A DNA stretch of 64,000 bases from positions 435,095,077-435,159,076 of the forward strand of contig NC_133326.1 of assembly GCF_042186555.1 (NCBI RefSeq), written 5' to 3'. Each line of letters begins with the position of its first letter. Position 1 is the stretch's first letter. The notes under the pieces are model-generated. The model saw only the letters and a program-made list of their open reading frames with translations, was not told where the DNA came from and made no database searches. A program made the translations under genes and the position numbers. Of this stretch, positions 12,013-23,569 are shown piece by piece. This DNA is from Aquarana catesbeiana. Taxonomy: Eukaryota > Chordata > Amphibia > Anura > Ranidae.

Positions 12013-13737
12013 CGGCGAAAACATTCACCTATGCAGAGGCTTGGTTGGGAAGGACATTGTGCACAATAATAAGATGTGTCTCTTCTGACTCCTCTACTGG
12101 TACACACCCTAAATCTTTTTTGACATCTTTGGCCTGTTGGTTTGGGAGGGATTTTATCGGGAAAGTGACGTTCGAAGAGTCAACTAAGAACATCTGATCG
12201 GATGTTTTCTGGTGGGCGGTTCGGGAATATAAGGGCAGTGTAAATTTCAATCTGGTAGCCAAGGAAGGGTTGGGGGATTTTGGGTGGAGTTGCGGTAAAT
12301 GACATAGGAATTGAATATGGCCAATTGCAAAAAAAATAAATTGCTACTTTTTAATACCAATGGTATGTCCGTCTTTTGGCAAGGTATGGTTCGAGCATTT
12401 GGTCATTGAAGTCGACTCCCCCCATAAACAAATTGTATTCATTGATGCATGTTGGTTTTTGGATAGGGCCATTCCTTCTGGGGATTTCCACGTAGGCGTT
12501 ATTGTGGATCGAAGACAACATGTAGACATCCCTTCTGTCCCTCCACTTCACTGTCAGAATCTCCTTGTTTCGCAGACTGGCCATTTCTCCTTTTCTCAAC
12601 TTCTTATTGACAAGACTTTGAGGAAAGCCCTTCCGGTTCTTTTTTACCGTGCCACATGCTGGCGTCTTCTTCCAGTGAAGGTTGTGGAACAGGGGCAGAG
12701 ATGTGTAGAAATTGTCTACATATAAATGGTAGCCTTTCTCCAGTAGGGGGTATATGAGGTCCCAAACAACTTTCCCGCTGGATCCCAAGTAGTCCGGGCA
12801 ATTAGGGGGCTGCAGCTGGGTGTCCTTCGATTCATAGACTATGAAGGAATATGTGTACCCTGTGGCTCGGTCACATAATTTGTACACCTTCACCCCATAG
12901 CGGGCCCTTTTGCTGGGGATAAATTGCTTAATTTTAAGCCTGTCGCTAAATTTAACAAGGGACTCATCCACACATATGTGTTGGTCTGGGGTAAACAACT
13001 GGGGGAAAATGTCTGAAAAATAATTTAGTATTGGCCGAATTTTGTAAAGCCTGTCATAATTTGGGTTATTTCGGGGAGGGCACTGGGTATTGTCACTGAA
13101 ATGTAGGAACCTCATGATCATCAGATACCTGGTTCTGGGCATTACCGCAGAGAAGAGTGGCATGTGGTGGATGGGGTGGGCTGACCAATAGGAACGCAAT
13201 TGATTTTTTTTTGGTGAGTCCCATATTAAATGTGAGGCCCAAAAAAACCTTGAACTCCTCCACTGTTAGGTCTCTCCACTTGTAGGGATGGGCATGATAT
13301 GATGTTGGATTTTGCTAAATAAATTGCTGTTCATACAGGTTGCACTGGGCCACAATTGACGCCAACATGTCCTCCGTAAAAATTAAATTAAAAAAATTAA
13401 TTGGGGTAAAATTCTCCATATCCACCTGGACTCCTGGCTGGGCAGTGAAAGGGGGAACGTTAGCTTCCCCTGAGGTACTGCGGTGCTGGTGGATGGCACT
13501 GCGTTGCTGGTGGATGGCACTGCCTCCTCACCAGAACGCCTTTATTTGACGGGCCGAATATCTTCCTCCTCTGAGTCTGTCAGTCAGTGTTCCACTACTG
13601 AGGACTGGCTCATAATTTACGTCAGACTCAGAATCCGAATTTGAAAGGGAATCCGAAAAAGAGAGCTCCCCATTGCTCTCGTCAGCGGTGGAAACAATTT
13701 GGTATGCTTCCTCGGTGGAAAAGCATCTTTTGGGCAT
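11988..13737 (-). pseudogene. piggyBac DDD transposase, about 580 codons, several frame breaks
   Basis: piggyBac transposases excise at TTAA without leaving a footprint. From the Met at 13737 (MPKRCFSTEEAYQ) there is an acidic Ser/Asp/Glu-rich N terminus, then the DDE_Tnp_1_7 fold with HICVDESLVKF (first Asp), HLYVDNFYTSLPLF (second Asp) and FMGGVDFNDQM (third Asp). A C-terminal Cys-rich domain follows near 12000-12120, readable as RGVRRDTSYYCAQC and CIGECFRRYH. The length matches the family. Breaks: in-frame stop near 13528, another near 13320, a frame change near 13200, a stop near 12345, and a frame change before the Cys-rich domain. The stop at 11988-11990 lies within a perfect 13-bp hairpin (11975-12012). 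Confidence 0.88.
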
Positions 13738-13744
13738 GGTTGCT

Positions 13745-14315
13745 GGTGGTGATGAGACTGCACAGGTGTGTGCTAAGCCTGCACTGATGGGCACTGATGA
13801 GGTGGCACTGATGAGCACAGATGTGCACTGATTGATGGCAAAGATGTGCACTGATGAGGCGGCACAGATGGGCACTGATCGCACAGATGTGCACTGATGA
13901 GGCGGCACAGATGTGCACTGATGAGGTGGCACAGATGGGTACTGATGAGACGGCACAGATGGACACTGATGAAGCAGCACAGATGTGCACTGATTGATTG
14001 CACAGATGTGCACTAATGAGGCAGCACAGGTGGGCACAGATATGCACTGATGAGGTGGCACTGATGAGGTGGCACAAATGGGCGCTGATGAGGTGGCAAA
14101 GATGGGCACTGTTGAGGTGGCACAAATGGGCACTGTTGAGGTGGCACAAATGGGCACTGTTGAGGTGGCACAAATGGGCACTGATGAGGCGGCACAGATG
14201 GGCACTGATGAGGCGGCACAGATGTGCACTGATTGCACAGATGCACACTGATTGCACAGATGAGCACAGACGGGCACTGATGGCACAGATGATGCACAAA
14301 GGTGGGCACAGATGG
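13745..14315. repeat. 24-bp minisatellite in the piggyBac leader
   Basis: Degenerate tandem copies of a 24-bp unit, consensus near GGCACAGATGGGCACTGATG plus AGGC or AGGT, fill the region just upstream of the transposase ATG. Unit length is a multiple of three, so long open frames of repeated His-Gln-Cys-Pro-Ser type appear in all frames. I do not regard these as proteins. Confidence 0.85.
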
Positions 14316-14674
14316 CACTAGCTATATATGCGAATTGTCACTGTGGGCACTGATTGGGCACACCGTTTGTTTTCTGTACTGTAAAATTCACTCACAATTC
14401 TTCACAGAAGCTCTGTCTCCTCACACTCGGTTTCTGTGTGAGGAGAGAGAGCCAGCAATGAAAGATGATCTCATATTTTTACATTTGAGATCATCTCTCA
14501 TTGGCCACGGCGATCGCTCTGTAAACGGCCGCTGTGATTGGCCATTTACAGCGATCTGCGATTGGCCGTGTCCAAGGGACATAGCCAACACAGATTTTCC
14601 CTGATGCGCACTCACGAGAGCGCGCGGGGAGCGAGGAAAGGGGACGACGTCAATGGACATAGACCCGGCAATGT

Positions 14675-14715
14675 AGATCCACGCTGTAGCCATCATTTGG
14701 CTATAGCGCGGATCT
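14675..14715. other. Subterminal hairpin at piggyBac 5' end
   Basis: A 17-base arm (14675-14691) and its near-complement (14699-14715) with two mismatches that remain G-U pairable in one strand, loop of 7. It ends 7 bases from the element border and could be a transposase-binding or regulatory feature. Confidence 0.6.
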
Positions 14716-14726
14716 GAACTGGTTAA

Positions 14727-14904
14727 AATACTTAATAGTTTCTTGGAATGTTAGGGGGTTGGGTAATCCGGTTAAGAAAGCTGCAGTTTTTTCCATGTTG
14801 GAGAGACATGGTGTAGGACTGGCTTGTCTGCAGGAAACGCACTTAACAAAACATACAATGTTACAATTAAAGAATAGGAAATATCAATACCATTCGGTAT
14901 ACTC
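14727..14904 (+). pseudogene. L1 no. 2 ORF2, start of endonuclease domain
   Basis: Reads VSWNVRGLGNPVKKA in frame just after the piggyBac TTAA, then LACLQETHLTKH (catalytic Glu) and QYHSVYS, where the PLE-derived element begins. The Asn of SWN and the Glu of QETH are standard APE-type endonuclease residues. The remainder of the domain resumes at 21112. A one-base offset lies between the upstream ATG and the SWNVRG frame. Confidence 0.85.
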
Positions 14905-17083
14905 AAAAAGAAAAAGAAGGTATCCCCCGTGGGGTTTTAAAGCAGCAAAAGATTATGAAAATAATAGGTTGTTACTTGAAAGAGTTTTTTTATTAATGGA
15001 ACTTAACCATAATGGTTAAAATAGGAGCTGTGCTACAGGAGATAACACAAATGAAGCTGGCACAAGTATTATACAATGATCAAGCGCTAAAATAGGATGA
15101 TAATCCTGACGCGTTTCGACCCCGTTGGGTCATCTTCAGAGGATTGAGGCGCTGTGACAAAATTTGCGTATTAGAATTCATGGATGTGACCATAAAAATA
15201 CAATATAATATATATATGTTTAACAGTATAATTACCAATCACATTGTGTTTGAGCAATTTCTCCTGAGCTTATAGTTCTCCGACGTCTCCCCCACCGGGT
15301 CCCGACAAGAGTCCCCGGCCGTCCACCACGTCAACAGGGGAAAAGGGGGAGTTAATCGTCCATGCGTGTCTTACAAGGAGTCACACCAAGTGGATATTTC
15401 CCAAAACTGGGGAGGAGCGTAGGGGCAAGCGAGCGAGACCTGCAGCCAAAGCATCAAACAACAGACAACTGTACCATCAGTGCGTTCGGTTTAGCACGGA
15501 TAGAGATATATGTATCATGTGTCATTTTTTGAAAAAAAGAGATAACTCTGTAATTTATTTAATTAAATATTTGTTGGATGTTGTCTGTGCTTGGGGTCAG
15601 CGATGTATGAATATTCCTATAGTGATGATGGTAACAAAAGGGGGGGAGGGGAAGGGGTTAACAAGGGTAAGTAGGACTGCATATAGATAGCAGTATATCA
15701 GAATATGTAATGTAATAGGTAAATAGTGGTGTCTATGTGTTGGCCGTGAAACAAGTGACGAAGTAGGGTGAAAATATAGGAATATAAAGAAAAAGGCAAG
15801 TGTGGGGAGAACATGTGAGGAAAGAAGGGGACGGGCAGACTATTAGGGAAAAAAAAAAAAAAAAAAAACCAGGGGAAAGGAAGGGGATGGGAAAGAAAGA
15901 ACGGGAAGGAGGGGGGGATGGTTAAGGGGAGAATGGGAAAAAAAGATCAAGGAGTGAAGGAAAAAAGGCTTAAGAGGAAAAGATCCAGGGGAAAAAAGGG
16001 AACAGATAGGTGAAGTGTGAGGATAGTGCAGGTGGGGTGATGCATGTGAGTGGAAGGGAAGCATGGGGGTGGGGAAATGGGAAGGTGCAGTGCAAGGGGC
16101 CAAATAAAACAATCAAAAAGCAGTGAAAGCAAAAACATAGGCAAAAAACAAAATCCAACCGTGTATGTGTGAGAGATGGGTGTGTGTGATAGTGTACTGA
16201 AAAATGCATGGGTGCTGGAAAAGGGGTCATGAGGTGTGAAGATGGGAAGAAAATAGGACAAAGGTGAGACAAAGAAACACACAAGTTGAAGTGCCATAAA
16301 GGTGGGCATGTATTGAGGGTGGGTAGAATCGGATGTAAATTGTACAAGATAGTATAACTAATCACAGTGGGAAGGAATGACGTGACAGAGACCCACAATA
16401 CAGGGTATGTCAGGTCCAACTCATCAATGTGTTCAGATACTGGTGATTACCTGTCTCCAGAGTATAAGTCAGTTGATCAGTCTGATGAAACAGTAGGAAC
16501 TAAAAGCAGATCCCCCAATCTGCTTGGTCATTATAAATAAAGTGCTGGCCGCTGATTGGATGCCTAATTAGGCTGCAGGTGCATGCAGGCTGTCCCCACC
16601 CCTCCTCCTCCAGCAGGGATTAACCCTCCACATGTGGCTCCCCCGGCGTTCAGGAAGATAAATATCCCGGCACAGCCGTCACATCCGCCGTAATAGCGCG
16701 ATGTCGCGACGTCGCACGCACGCAGTATCGCGTGCCCACAACGCCACGGCATCCGGATGTGATCCGGAACGCCGCTGGCAGGAAGTGATACACCCGAGGG
16801 TGCAGAAAGGAGGCATGGACCCTTTAATTGTGCCCCCCCTCTTTTCCTGCCAGGAAGAGACGCAACGACGAAGCCCCCATCCCCAGGACGGGTCCACGGC
16901 CCATGGGACCCACATCGGGCTCAGGAAGGGAGAGAAGCAGGGGAACAACACAATGCAGACAATATGTAACAGGATTATAGAAACCTATAAATTGCATTCT
17001 AGTGTACAAAGATCTAGAAAGCTGTGGGTGGTTGGAATGCATTCGAGGCAGCGATAGGCTACCTCCATTGGATTTGTCAAAAA
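14905..17083 (-). repeat. Inverted 2.2-kb arm of element no. 1
   Basis: Reverse complement of 18886-21052, differing by only a few substitutions and small indels over 2.17 kb by eye. No coding genes; ORFs in it are low-complexity Pro/Ser/Phe-rich readings of pyrimidine-rich DNA. Confidence 0.9.
15102..15145 (-). ncRNA. Hammerhead-like ribozyme motif, inverted arm of element no. 1
   Basis: Minus strand: stem I AATCCT / AGGATT, box CTGAAGA (core CUGAUGA with one change at the tolerant seventh position), stem II GACCC / GGGTC with AACG loop preceded by one extra U, then GAAAC and a GTC cleavage-like triplet. PLEs are known to carry type I hammerheads; activity here is inference. Confidence 0.6.
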
Positions 17084-17092
17084 AAAACCTCA

Positions 17093-18475
17093 TGACCCCT
17101 TTTCCAGCACCCATGCATTTTTCAGTACACTATCACACACACCCATCTCTCACACATACACGGTTGGATTTTGTTTTTTGCCTATGTTTTTGCTTTCACT
17201 GCTTTTTGATTGTTTTATTTGGCCCCTTGCACTGCACCTTCCCATTTCCCCACCCCCATGCTTCCCTTCCACTCACATGCATCACCCCACCTGCACTATC
17301 CTCACACTTCACCTATCTGTTCCCTTTTTTCCCCTGGATCTTTTCCTCTTAAGCCTTTTTTCCTTCACTCCTTGATCTTTTTTTCCCATTCTCCCCTTAA
17401 CCATCCCCCCCTCCTTCCCGTTCTTTCTTTCCCATCCCCTTCCTTTCCCCTGGTTTTTTTTTTTTTTTTTTCCCCTAATAGTCTGCCCGTCCCCTTCTTT
17501 CCTCACATGTTCTCCCCACACTTGCCTTTTTCTTTATATTCCTATATTTTCACCCTACTTCGTCACTTGTTTCACGGCCAACACATAGACACCACTATTT
17601 ACCTATTACATTACATATTCTGATATACTGCTATCTATATGCAGTCCTACTTACCCTTGTTAACCCCTTCCCCTCCCCCCCTTTTGTTACCATCATCACT
17701 ATAGGAATATTCATACATCGCTGACCCCAAGCACAGACAACATCCAACAAATATTTAATTAAATAAATTACAGAGTTATCTCTTTTTTTCAAAAAATGAC
17801 ACATGATACATATATCTCTATCCGTGCTAAACCGAACGCACTGATGGTACAGTTGTCTGTTGTTTGATGCTTTGGCTGCAGGTCTCGCTCGCTTGCCCCT
17901 ACGCTCCTCCCCAGTTTTGGGAAATATCCACTTGGTGTGACTCCTTGTAAGACACGCATGGACGATTAACCCCCCCTTTTCCCCTGTTGACGTGGTGGAC
18001 GGCCAGGGACTCTTGTCGGGACCCGGTGGGGGAGACGTCGGAAAACTATAAGCTCAGGAGAAATTGCTCAAACACAATGTGATTGGTAATTATACTGTTA
18101 AACATATATATATTATATTGTATTTTTATGGTCACATCCATGAATTCTAATACGCAAATTTTGTCACAGCGCCTCAATCCTCTGAAGATGACCCAACGGG
18201 GTCGAAACGCGTCAGGATTATCATCCTATTTTAGCGCTTGATCATTGTATAATACTTGTGCCAGCTTCATTTGTGTTATCTCCTGTAGCACAGCTCCTAT
18301 TTTAACCATTATGGTTAAGTTCCATTAATAAAAAAACTCTTTCAAGTAACAACCTATTATTTTCATAATTTTTTGCTGCTTTAAAACCCCACGGGGGATA
18401 CCTTCTTTTTCTTTTTGACATTAATCGGGGTGTGCAGCACTTTATATCTTCTCAGTATGTGTCTCTCCCCTTTTC
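17093..18475 (+). repeat. 5'-truncated direct copy inside element no. 1
   Basis: Nearly identical to 19730-21110. Starts at CCTCATGACCCC and ends in the same GTGTCTCTCCCCTTTT terminus as the whole element, which shows that the unit end was used internally as well. Confidence 0.88.
18176..18219 (+). ncRNA. Hammerhead-like motif, middle copy of element no. 1
   Basis: Same 44-nt arrangement as at 15102-15145: AATCCT, CTGAAGA, GACCC-AACG-GGGTC, GAAAC, GTC, AGGATT. Stem I and stem II are perfectly paired. Confidence 0.6.
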
Positions 18476-18885
18476 TCGAATATTGGGTGGTTAAACACCC
18501 CTCCCCCTACTTTTTGACACTCGAGTTAAGATATGAGCTGTGGGATGATTCTGGTTGAATTGTGTATTCTTGTAATACTTTTATTGTGACTGTTTCTACT
18601 GAATAAGTATTGTGTTACATTGTTTACAGGATGAGCCAATGTATATGTATAGGTGATGATTGGACTATCCCCATGTAATTACACGTTAATATTTTATAAC
18701 AGGTGAGATCGGATAAAATTATCTGTTATTCTCCCCTGTTTTCACTAATCTATCATAATACTGGACACTTTAGTGTGCCCCCTCAGGCGCACTCAATATG
18801 TTTACAATACATTGGCTAGTATTTTCATTCTGTTGTAATGACAACCCCTACCATCTGGAGCATCACATATACGTTTTTTTTTTTT
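18476..18885 (+). other. 5' part of the full unit of element no. 1
   Basis: Unique within this element. It contains ATGAGCTGTGGG and TATTGTGACTGTT, which also occur in element no. 2 (near 40020-40080 and 42950-43010). No coding sequence seen. Confidence 0.55.
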
Positions 18886-21052
18886 GACAAATCCAATGGA
18901 GGTAGCCTATCGCTGCCTCGAATGCATTCCAACCACCCACAGCTTTCTAGATCTTTGTACACTAGAATGCAATTTATAGGTTTCTATAATCCTGTTACAT
19001 ATTGTCTGCATTGTGTTGTTCCCCTGCTTCTCTCCCTTCCTGAGCCCGATGTGGGTCCCATGGGCCGTGGACCCGTCCTGGGGATGGGGGCTTCGTCGTT
19101 GCGTCTCTTCCTGGCAGGAAAAGAGGGGGGGCACAATTAAAGGGTCCGTGCCTCCTTTCTGCACCCTCGGGTGTATCACTTCCTGCCAGCGGCGTTCCGG
19201 ATCACATCCGGATGCCGTGGCGTTGTGGGCACGCGATACTGCGTGCGTGCGACGTCGCGACATCGCGCTATTACGGCGGATGTGACGGCTGTGCCGGGAT
19301 ATTTATCTTCCTGAACGCCGGGGGAGCCACATGTGGAGGGTTAATCCCTGCTGGAGGAGGAGGGGTGGGGACAGCCTGCATGCACCTGCAGCCTAATTAG
19401 GCATCCAATCAGCGGCCAGCACTTTATTTATAATGACCAAGCAGATTGGGGGATCTGCTTTTAGTTCCTACTGTTTCATCAGACTGATCAACTGACTTAT
19501 ACTCTGGAGACAGGTAATCACCAGTATCTGAACACATTGATGAGTTGGACCTGACATACCCTGTATTGTGGGTCTCTGTCACGTCATTCCTTCCCACTGT
19601 GATTAGTTATACTATCTTGTACAATTTACATCCGATTCTACCCACCCTCAATACATGCCCACCTTTATGGCACTTCAACTTGTGTGTTTCTTTGTCTCAC
19701 CTTTGTCCTATTTTCTTCCCATCTTGACACCTCATGACCCCTTTTCCAGCACCCATGCATTTTTCAGTACACTATCACACACACCCATCTCTCACACATA
19801 CACGGTTGGATTTTGTTTTTTGCCTATGTTTTTGCTTTCACTGCTTTTTGATTGTTTTATTTGGCCCCTTGCACTGCACCTTCCCATTTCCCCACCCCCA
19901 TGCTTCCCTTCCACTCACATGCATCACCCCACCTGCACTATCCTCACACTTCACCTATCTGTTCCCTTTTTTCCCCTGGATCTTTTCCTCTTAAGCCTTT
20001 TTTCCTTCACTCCTTGATCTTTTTTTCCCATTCTCCCCTTAACCATCCCCCCCTCCTTCCCGTTCTTTCTTTCCCATCCCCTTCCTTTCCCCTGGTTTTT
20101 TTTTTTTTTTTTCCCCTAATAGTCTGCCCGTCCCCTTCTTTCCTCACATGTTCTCCCCACACTTGCCTTTTTCTTTATATTCCTATATTTTCACCCTACT
20201 TCGTCACTTGTTTCACGGCCAACACATAGACACCACTATTTACCTATTACATTACATATTCTGATATACTGCTATCTATATGCAGTCCTACTTACCCTTG
20301 TTAACCCCTTCCCCTCCCCCCCTTTTGTTACCATCATCACTATAGGAATATTCATACATCGCTGACCCCAAGCACAGACAACATCCAACAAATATTTAAT
20401 TAAATAAATTACAGAGTTATCTCTTTTTTTCAAAAAATGACACATGATACATATATCTCTATCCGTGCTAAACCGAACGCACTGATGGTACAGTTGTCTG
20501 TTTGATGCTTTGGCTGCAGGTCTCGCTCGCTTGCCCCTACGCTCCTCCCCAGTTTTGGGAAATATCCACTTGGTGTGACTCCTTGTAAGACACGCATGGA
20601 CGATTAACCCCCCCTTTTCCCCTGTTGACGTGGTGGACGGCCGGGGACTCTTGTCGGGACCCGGTGGGGGAGACGTCGGAGAACTATAAGCTCAGGAGAA
20701 ATTGCTCAAACACAATGTGATTGGTAATTATACTGTTAAACATATATATATTATATTGTATTTTTATGGTCACATCCATGAATTCTAATACGCAAATTTT
20801 GTCACAGCGCCTCAATCCTCTGAAGATGACCCAACGGGGTCGAAACGCGTCAGGATTATCATCCTATTTTAGCGCTTGATCATTGTATAATACTTGTGCC
20901 AGCTTCATTTGTGTTATCTCCTGTAGCACAGCTCCTATTTTAACCATTATGGTTAAGTTCCATTAATAAAAACTCTTTCAAGTAACAACCTATTATTTTC
21001 ATAATTTTTTGCTGCTTTAAAACCCCACGGGGGGTACCTTCTTTTTCTTTTT
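18886..21052 (+). repeat. Direct 2.2-kb arm of element no. 1
   Basis: The plus-orientation arm, with a GC-rich 5' block (19013-19330, containing GAACGCCGGGGGAGCCACAT, also found in element no. 2 near 41450), a pyrimidine-rich middle, the hammerhead-like motif at 20814-20857, and AATAAA near 20964. Confidence 0.88.
20814..20857 (+). ncRNA. Hammerhead-like motif, right copy of element no. 1
   Basis: Identical in core and stems to the motif at 18176-18219. It lies about 240 bases from the element 3' end, as in the other copies. Confidence 0.6.
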
Positions 21053-21111
21053 GACATTAATCGGGGTGTGCAGCACTTTATATCTTCTCAGTATGTGTCT
21101 CTCCCCTTTTC

Positions 21112-22571
21112 ACCATTCGGTATACTCCTCCTTTTCTAGGGGAGTAAGTAGAATAGTGAGAACTAGGGTGGCTTTTTCCTGCAGACAGGACAGTATAGAT
21201 GAAATGGGCCGATATGTTTTCCTTCATTGCTTGTTGGAGAATAGGCAATATGTTTTGGCAAACATATATATATCCCTCCGCCTTTTAAACTAGAAGTTAT
21301 GTATAAACTGATGGAGTTCATGGTGGATAAGGAAGACATGCCAGTTATAATAATGGGGGATTTTAATGAGGTCCTTGATAAAAGTACAGATAGACTTCCT
21401 CCTGGGACGCATCCGGAGAATAAGGGGTAGGGTCAGTTGTCAGTTGTCAGTCTGGAGGAAGTGGAATTGATGGACATGTGGATAGAGCGGAATCCGAGCG
21501 ATCAGCAATATTCTTGCTTTTCGAGCTCTTATTCCACACTCTCCCAGATAGATATGACTCTGGGAAATGGGGAAGCATTTCAGAATGTGGAAAATATACA
21601 ATATCTGCCTAGAGGGGTCTCGGATCATTCGCCATTGGTGCTATCACTGAGCATAGGAGGAAAAAGAGCCCAGGGGGTTTGGAAAAGAAGCCCATTTTGG
21701 TTTGAACTGCTGAAGAATACAGACAAGGTTTTAATAAAATTGAAAGAATTTGTAGAGTTTAACAAAGGAATGGCAACAACCGGGGTACTTTGGGATACCC
21801 TAAAAGGATTTCTTAGAGGGATTCTGATACAGCAGGTGTCCAAAATTAAGCGAAATTCCAGGGAGTGGGAGGAAAGAATTAGGAAGGAGGTGATAGAAGC
21901 AGAAATCAACTATGTAAAGGACCCAACCACAGAAAAACAACAAGCATGGCTTAATAAACAACAAGGGTATAGAATTGCAATAATAAGAAAGGCAGAGAAC
22001 AAGCGACTCTCTCCGAAGCAGTGTTCCTTTGGAGAAGGGGAAAGTGTGGGAAGAATGCTGGCCAACTTAGTGAAAGCTAATTCCCCCTCCTCAGCTATAA
22101 AGGCAATTAAAACTACAAATGAAGAGACCTCCTCTCCCACGAATGAGATGGTAGACACATTTAATGACTACTACAAGAAACTGTATAAATCTCAGAGGGA
22201 GGGGGAGGAAGGAGAAATTAACACATTTTTGGAGAAGGTGGAGATTCCGACCATTACTCAAGAGGATAGAGAGGAGCTATAAGCCCCAATAACCCTGAGG
22301 GAGTTACAACAAGCTGTGGCTGGGATGGCAAATCAAAAATCCCCCGGGCCAGATGGACTCTAGGTGGAGATATACAAATACTATGGGGAAGTTCTACTTC
22401 CCGAGTTGCTCTGGACATTGAGTGGAGCGGAGCTAGAGGGGGAACTGCCCGCCTCGATGTTAGAGGCAACTATTATAGTGATACATAAAGAGGGAAAGGA
22501 TCCGCTAGATGTAGCATCATATAGACCGATATCCCTGTTATGCTCAGATGTCAAAATATTAGCTAAAAGTA
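21112..22571 (+). pseudogene. L1 no. 2 ORF2: rest of endonuclease and start of RT
   Basis: Coding sense resumes after the 16-bp duplication. Endonuclease motifs are MGDFNEVLD (21355), SQIDMTL (21545) and SDHSPL (21620). A linker of charged residues follows, then the RT start at about 22280 with QKSPGPDGL and YRPISLLCSDVKILAK, where Tc1 interrupts at 22571. Breaks include a TAG near 21427, TAA at 22280 and TAG at 22362, and a frame change near 21290. The RT continues at 34074. Confidence 0.88.
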
Positions 22572-22793
22572 CAGTATCTCACAAAAGTGAGTACACCCCT
22601 CACATTTTTGTAAGTATTTTATTCTATCTTTTCATGTGACCACACTGCAGAAATTACACTTTGCTACAATGTAAAGTAGTGAGTGTACAGCTTGTATAAC
22701 AGTGTAATTTTGATTTCCTCTCAAAATAACACACAGCCATTAATGTCTAAACTGCTGGCAACAAAAGTGAGTACACCCCTAAGTGAAAATGTC
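22572..22793 (+). repeat. Tc1 left terminal inverted repeat (IR/DR)
   Basis: Starts CAGTATCTCACAAAAGTGAG; the inner direct repeat is near 22760-22782. It matches the reverse complement of 33847-34073 with scattered differences. Confidence 0.88.
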
Positions 22794-22861
22794 CAAATTG
22801 TGCCCCAAGTGTCAATATTTTCTGTGGCCACCGTTATTTTCCAGCACTGTCTTAACCCTCT

Positions 22862-22911
22862 TGGGCATGGAGTTCACCAGAGCTTCACAGGTTGCCACTG
22901 GAGTCCTCTGC
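22862..22911 (-). pseudogene. Tc1 transposase, C-terminal end
   Basis: Minus strand reads CEALVNSMPKRVKTVLENNG and then stops at about 22862, the usual end of this transposase family. The upstream part lies 10 kb away at 33022-33703. The join falls within the helix following MEEWKR; TGCC occurs at both edges and may be a short target duplication of the nested insertion. Confidence 0.75.
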
Positions 22912-22944
22912 CCCCGTCAGGCTGCCATTGGTGTGCCCGCACCT

Positions 22945-23556
22945 TGTGACAGCTTTTGCCGCCCAAACAGGCTATTTAAACTCAGCCGGTTTCCAGACTC
23001 AGTGCTGTCTGCTCTACAGCGTTCCCTGAGTATCCTGCATTACTTACCTGACTTCCGTTCCTGTCGTGACCCGGCTTGCTTCCTGACGTTCCTGCTTCTT
23101 GCCTGCATCCGACCTTGGCTTGTCCTCCACTCCGCACCTGCCTGCTCCTTCTGCCACTCCGCTGCCAGCCTGTTGACAACCCGGCCTGTAATCTGATTCT
23201 GCTTCTGCTTCAGCCTCTGTTCCTGACGTGCCTGTTTGTGTATGACCCGGCCTGCCGGTACCTGCCTTCTCTTTAGCCTCGAGGGTGCCACCATCCCTTC
23301 TGCTGCATCTGCACTTCTGCCTGTGGGGTTGTTGTCTACTCACTCCAGCTACCTGCCTACCACTGCTTTGGGATTCCTACAGACACCTCTACAGCCAGTC
23401 AAGTGCTCCGATCCAGCTCCAGGTTCAGCGATCCCGCCAGGCACTCCTGCGACTCTGTATCTCGGTGATTCCTGTCAGCTCTATCAGGGGCTCCAAGTCA
23501 GAGTTGTAAGAGAGGCCGTCCTCTGCATATCAGGCTCCATCACCAGGTACGTGACA
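22945..23556 (+). repeat. Gypsy no. 1 5' LTR with TATA-like box and iMet-like primer site
   Basis: Starts TGTGACAG and ends GTGACA. TATTTAAA at 22973-22980 may be the promoter TATA. Directly after it, GTAGCAGA at 23557-23564 matches part of the site complementary to the 3' end of vertebrate initiator Met tRNA, an inference. Only one LTR copy exists, so the borders are not proven by comparison. Confidence 0.55.
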
Positions 23557-23569
23557 GTAGCAGACAGCC

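Larger units (their letters stand above)
9775..14722 (-). mobile_element. piggyBac-type DNA transposon, 4.95 kb
   Basis: TTAA occurs at both borders (9771-9774 and 14723-14726), the standard piggyBac target duplication. The ends are similar: the plus strand starts CCACTTGCTTAC and the minus strand starts CCAGTTCAGATC. The single gene is a DDD transposase on the minus strand (11988-13737). Beyond it, 9775-11970 is non-coding with degenerate repeats, and 13745-14320 is a minisatellite. Removing the element restores the L1 no. 2 ORF2 start. Long compared with usual autonomous piggyBac elements because of internal repeats. Confidence 0.88.
14905..21111 (+). mobile_element. PLE-derived palindromic element no. 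1 (non-autonomous), 16-bp target duplication
   Basis: Flanked by the same 16 bases (ACCATTCGGTATACTC at 14889-14904 and 21112-21127). Inside are three copies of one non-coding unit: an inverted one (14905-17083), a truncated direct one (17093-18475) and a full direct one (about 18476-21111). Each contains a hammerhead-like motif and ends with AATAAA near the 3' part and GGGGTGTGCAGCAC. No RT or endonuclease is encoded. A head-to-head truncated copy plus tandem copies is the arrangement known for Penelope-like elements, so I class it as a PLE derivative. Confidence 0.75.

Noticed and set aside
13682..14321. His-Leu-Cys and Ala-Gln-Met-Gly repeat proteins on both strands
   Set aside because: Artefact of the 24-bp minisatellite.
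15843..16419. Pro/Ser/Phe-rich ORFs on the minus strand, repeated at 17002-17623 and 19545-20229
   Set aside because: Read from pyrimidine-rich non-coding unit sequence; open in several frames at once and present only because the unit is repeated.
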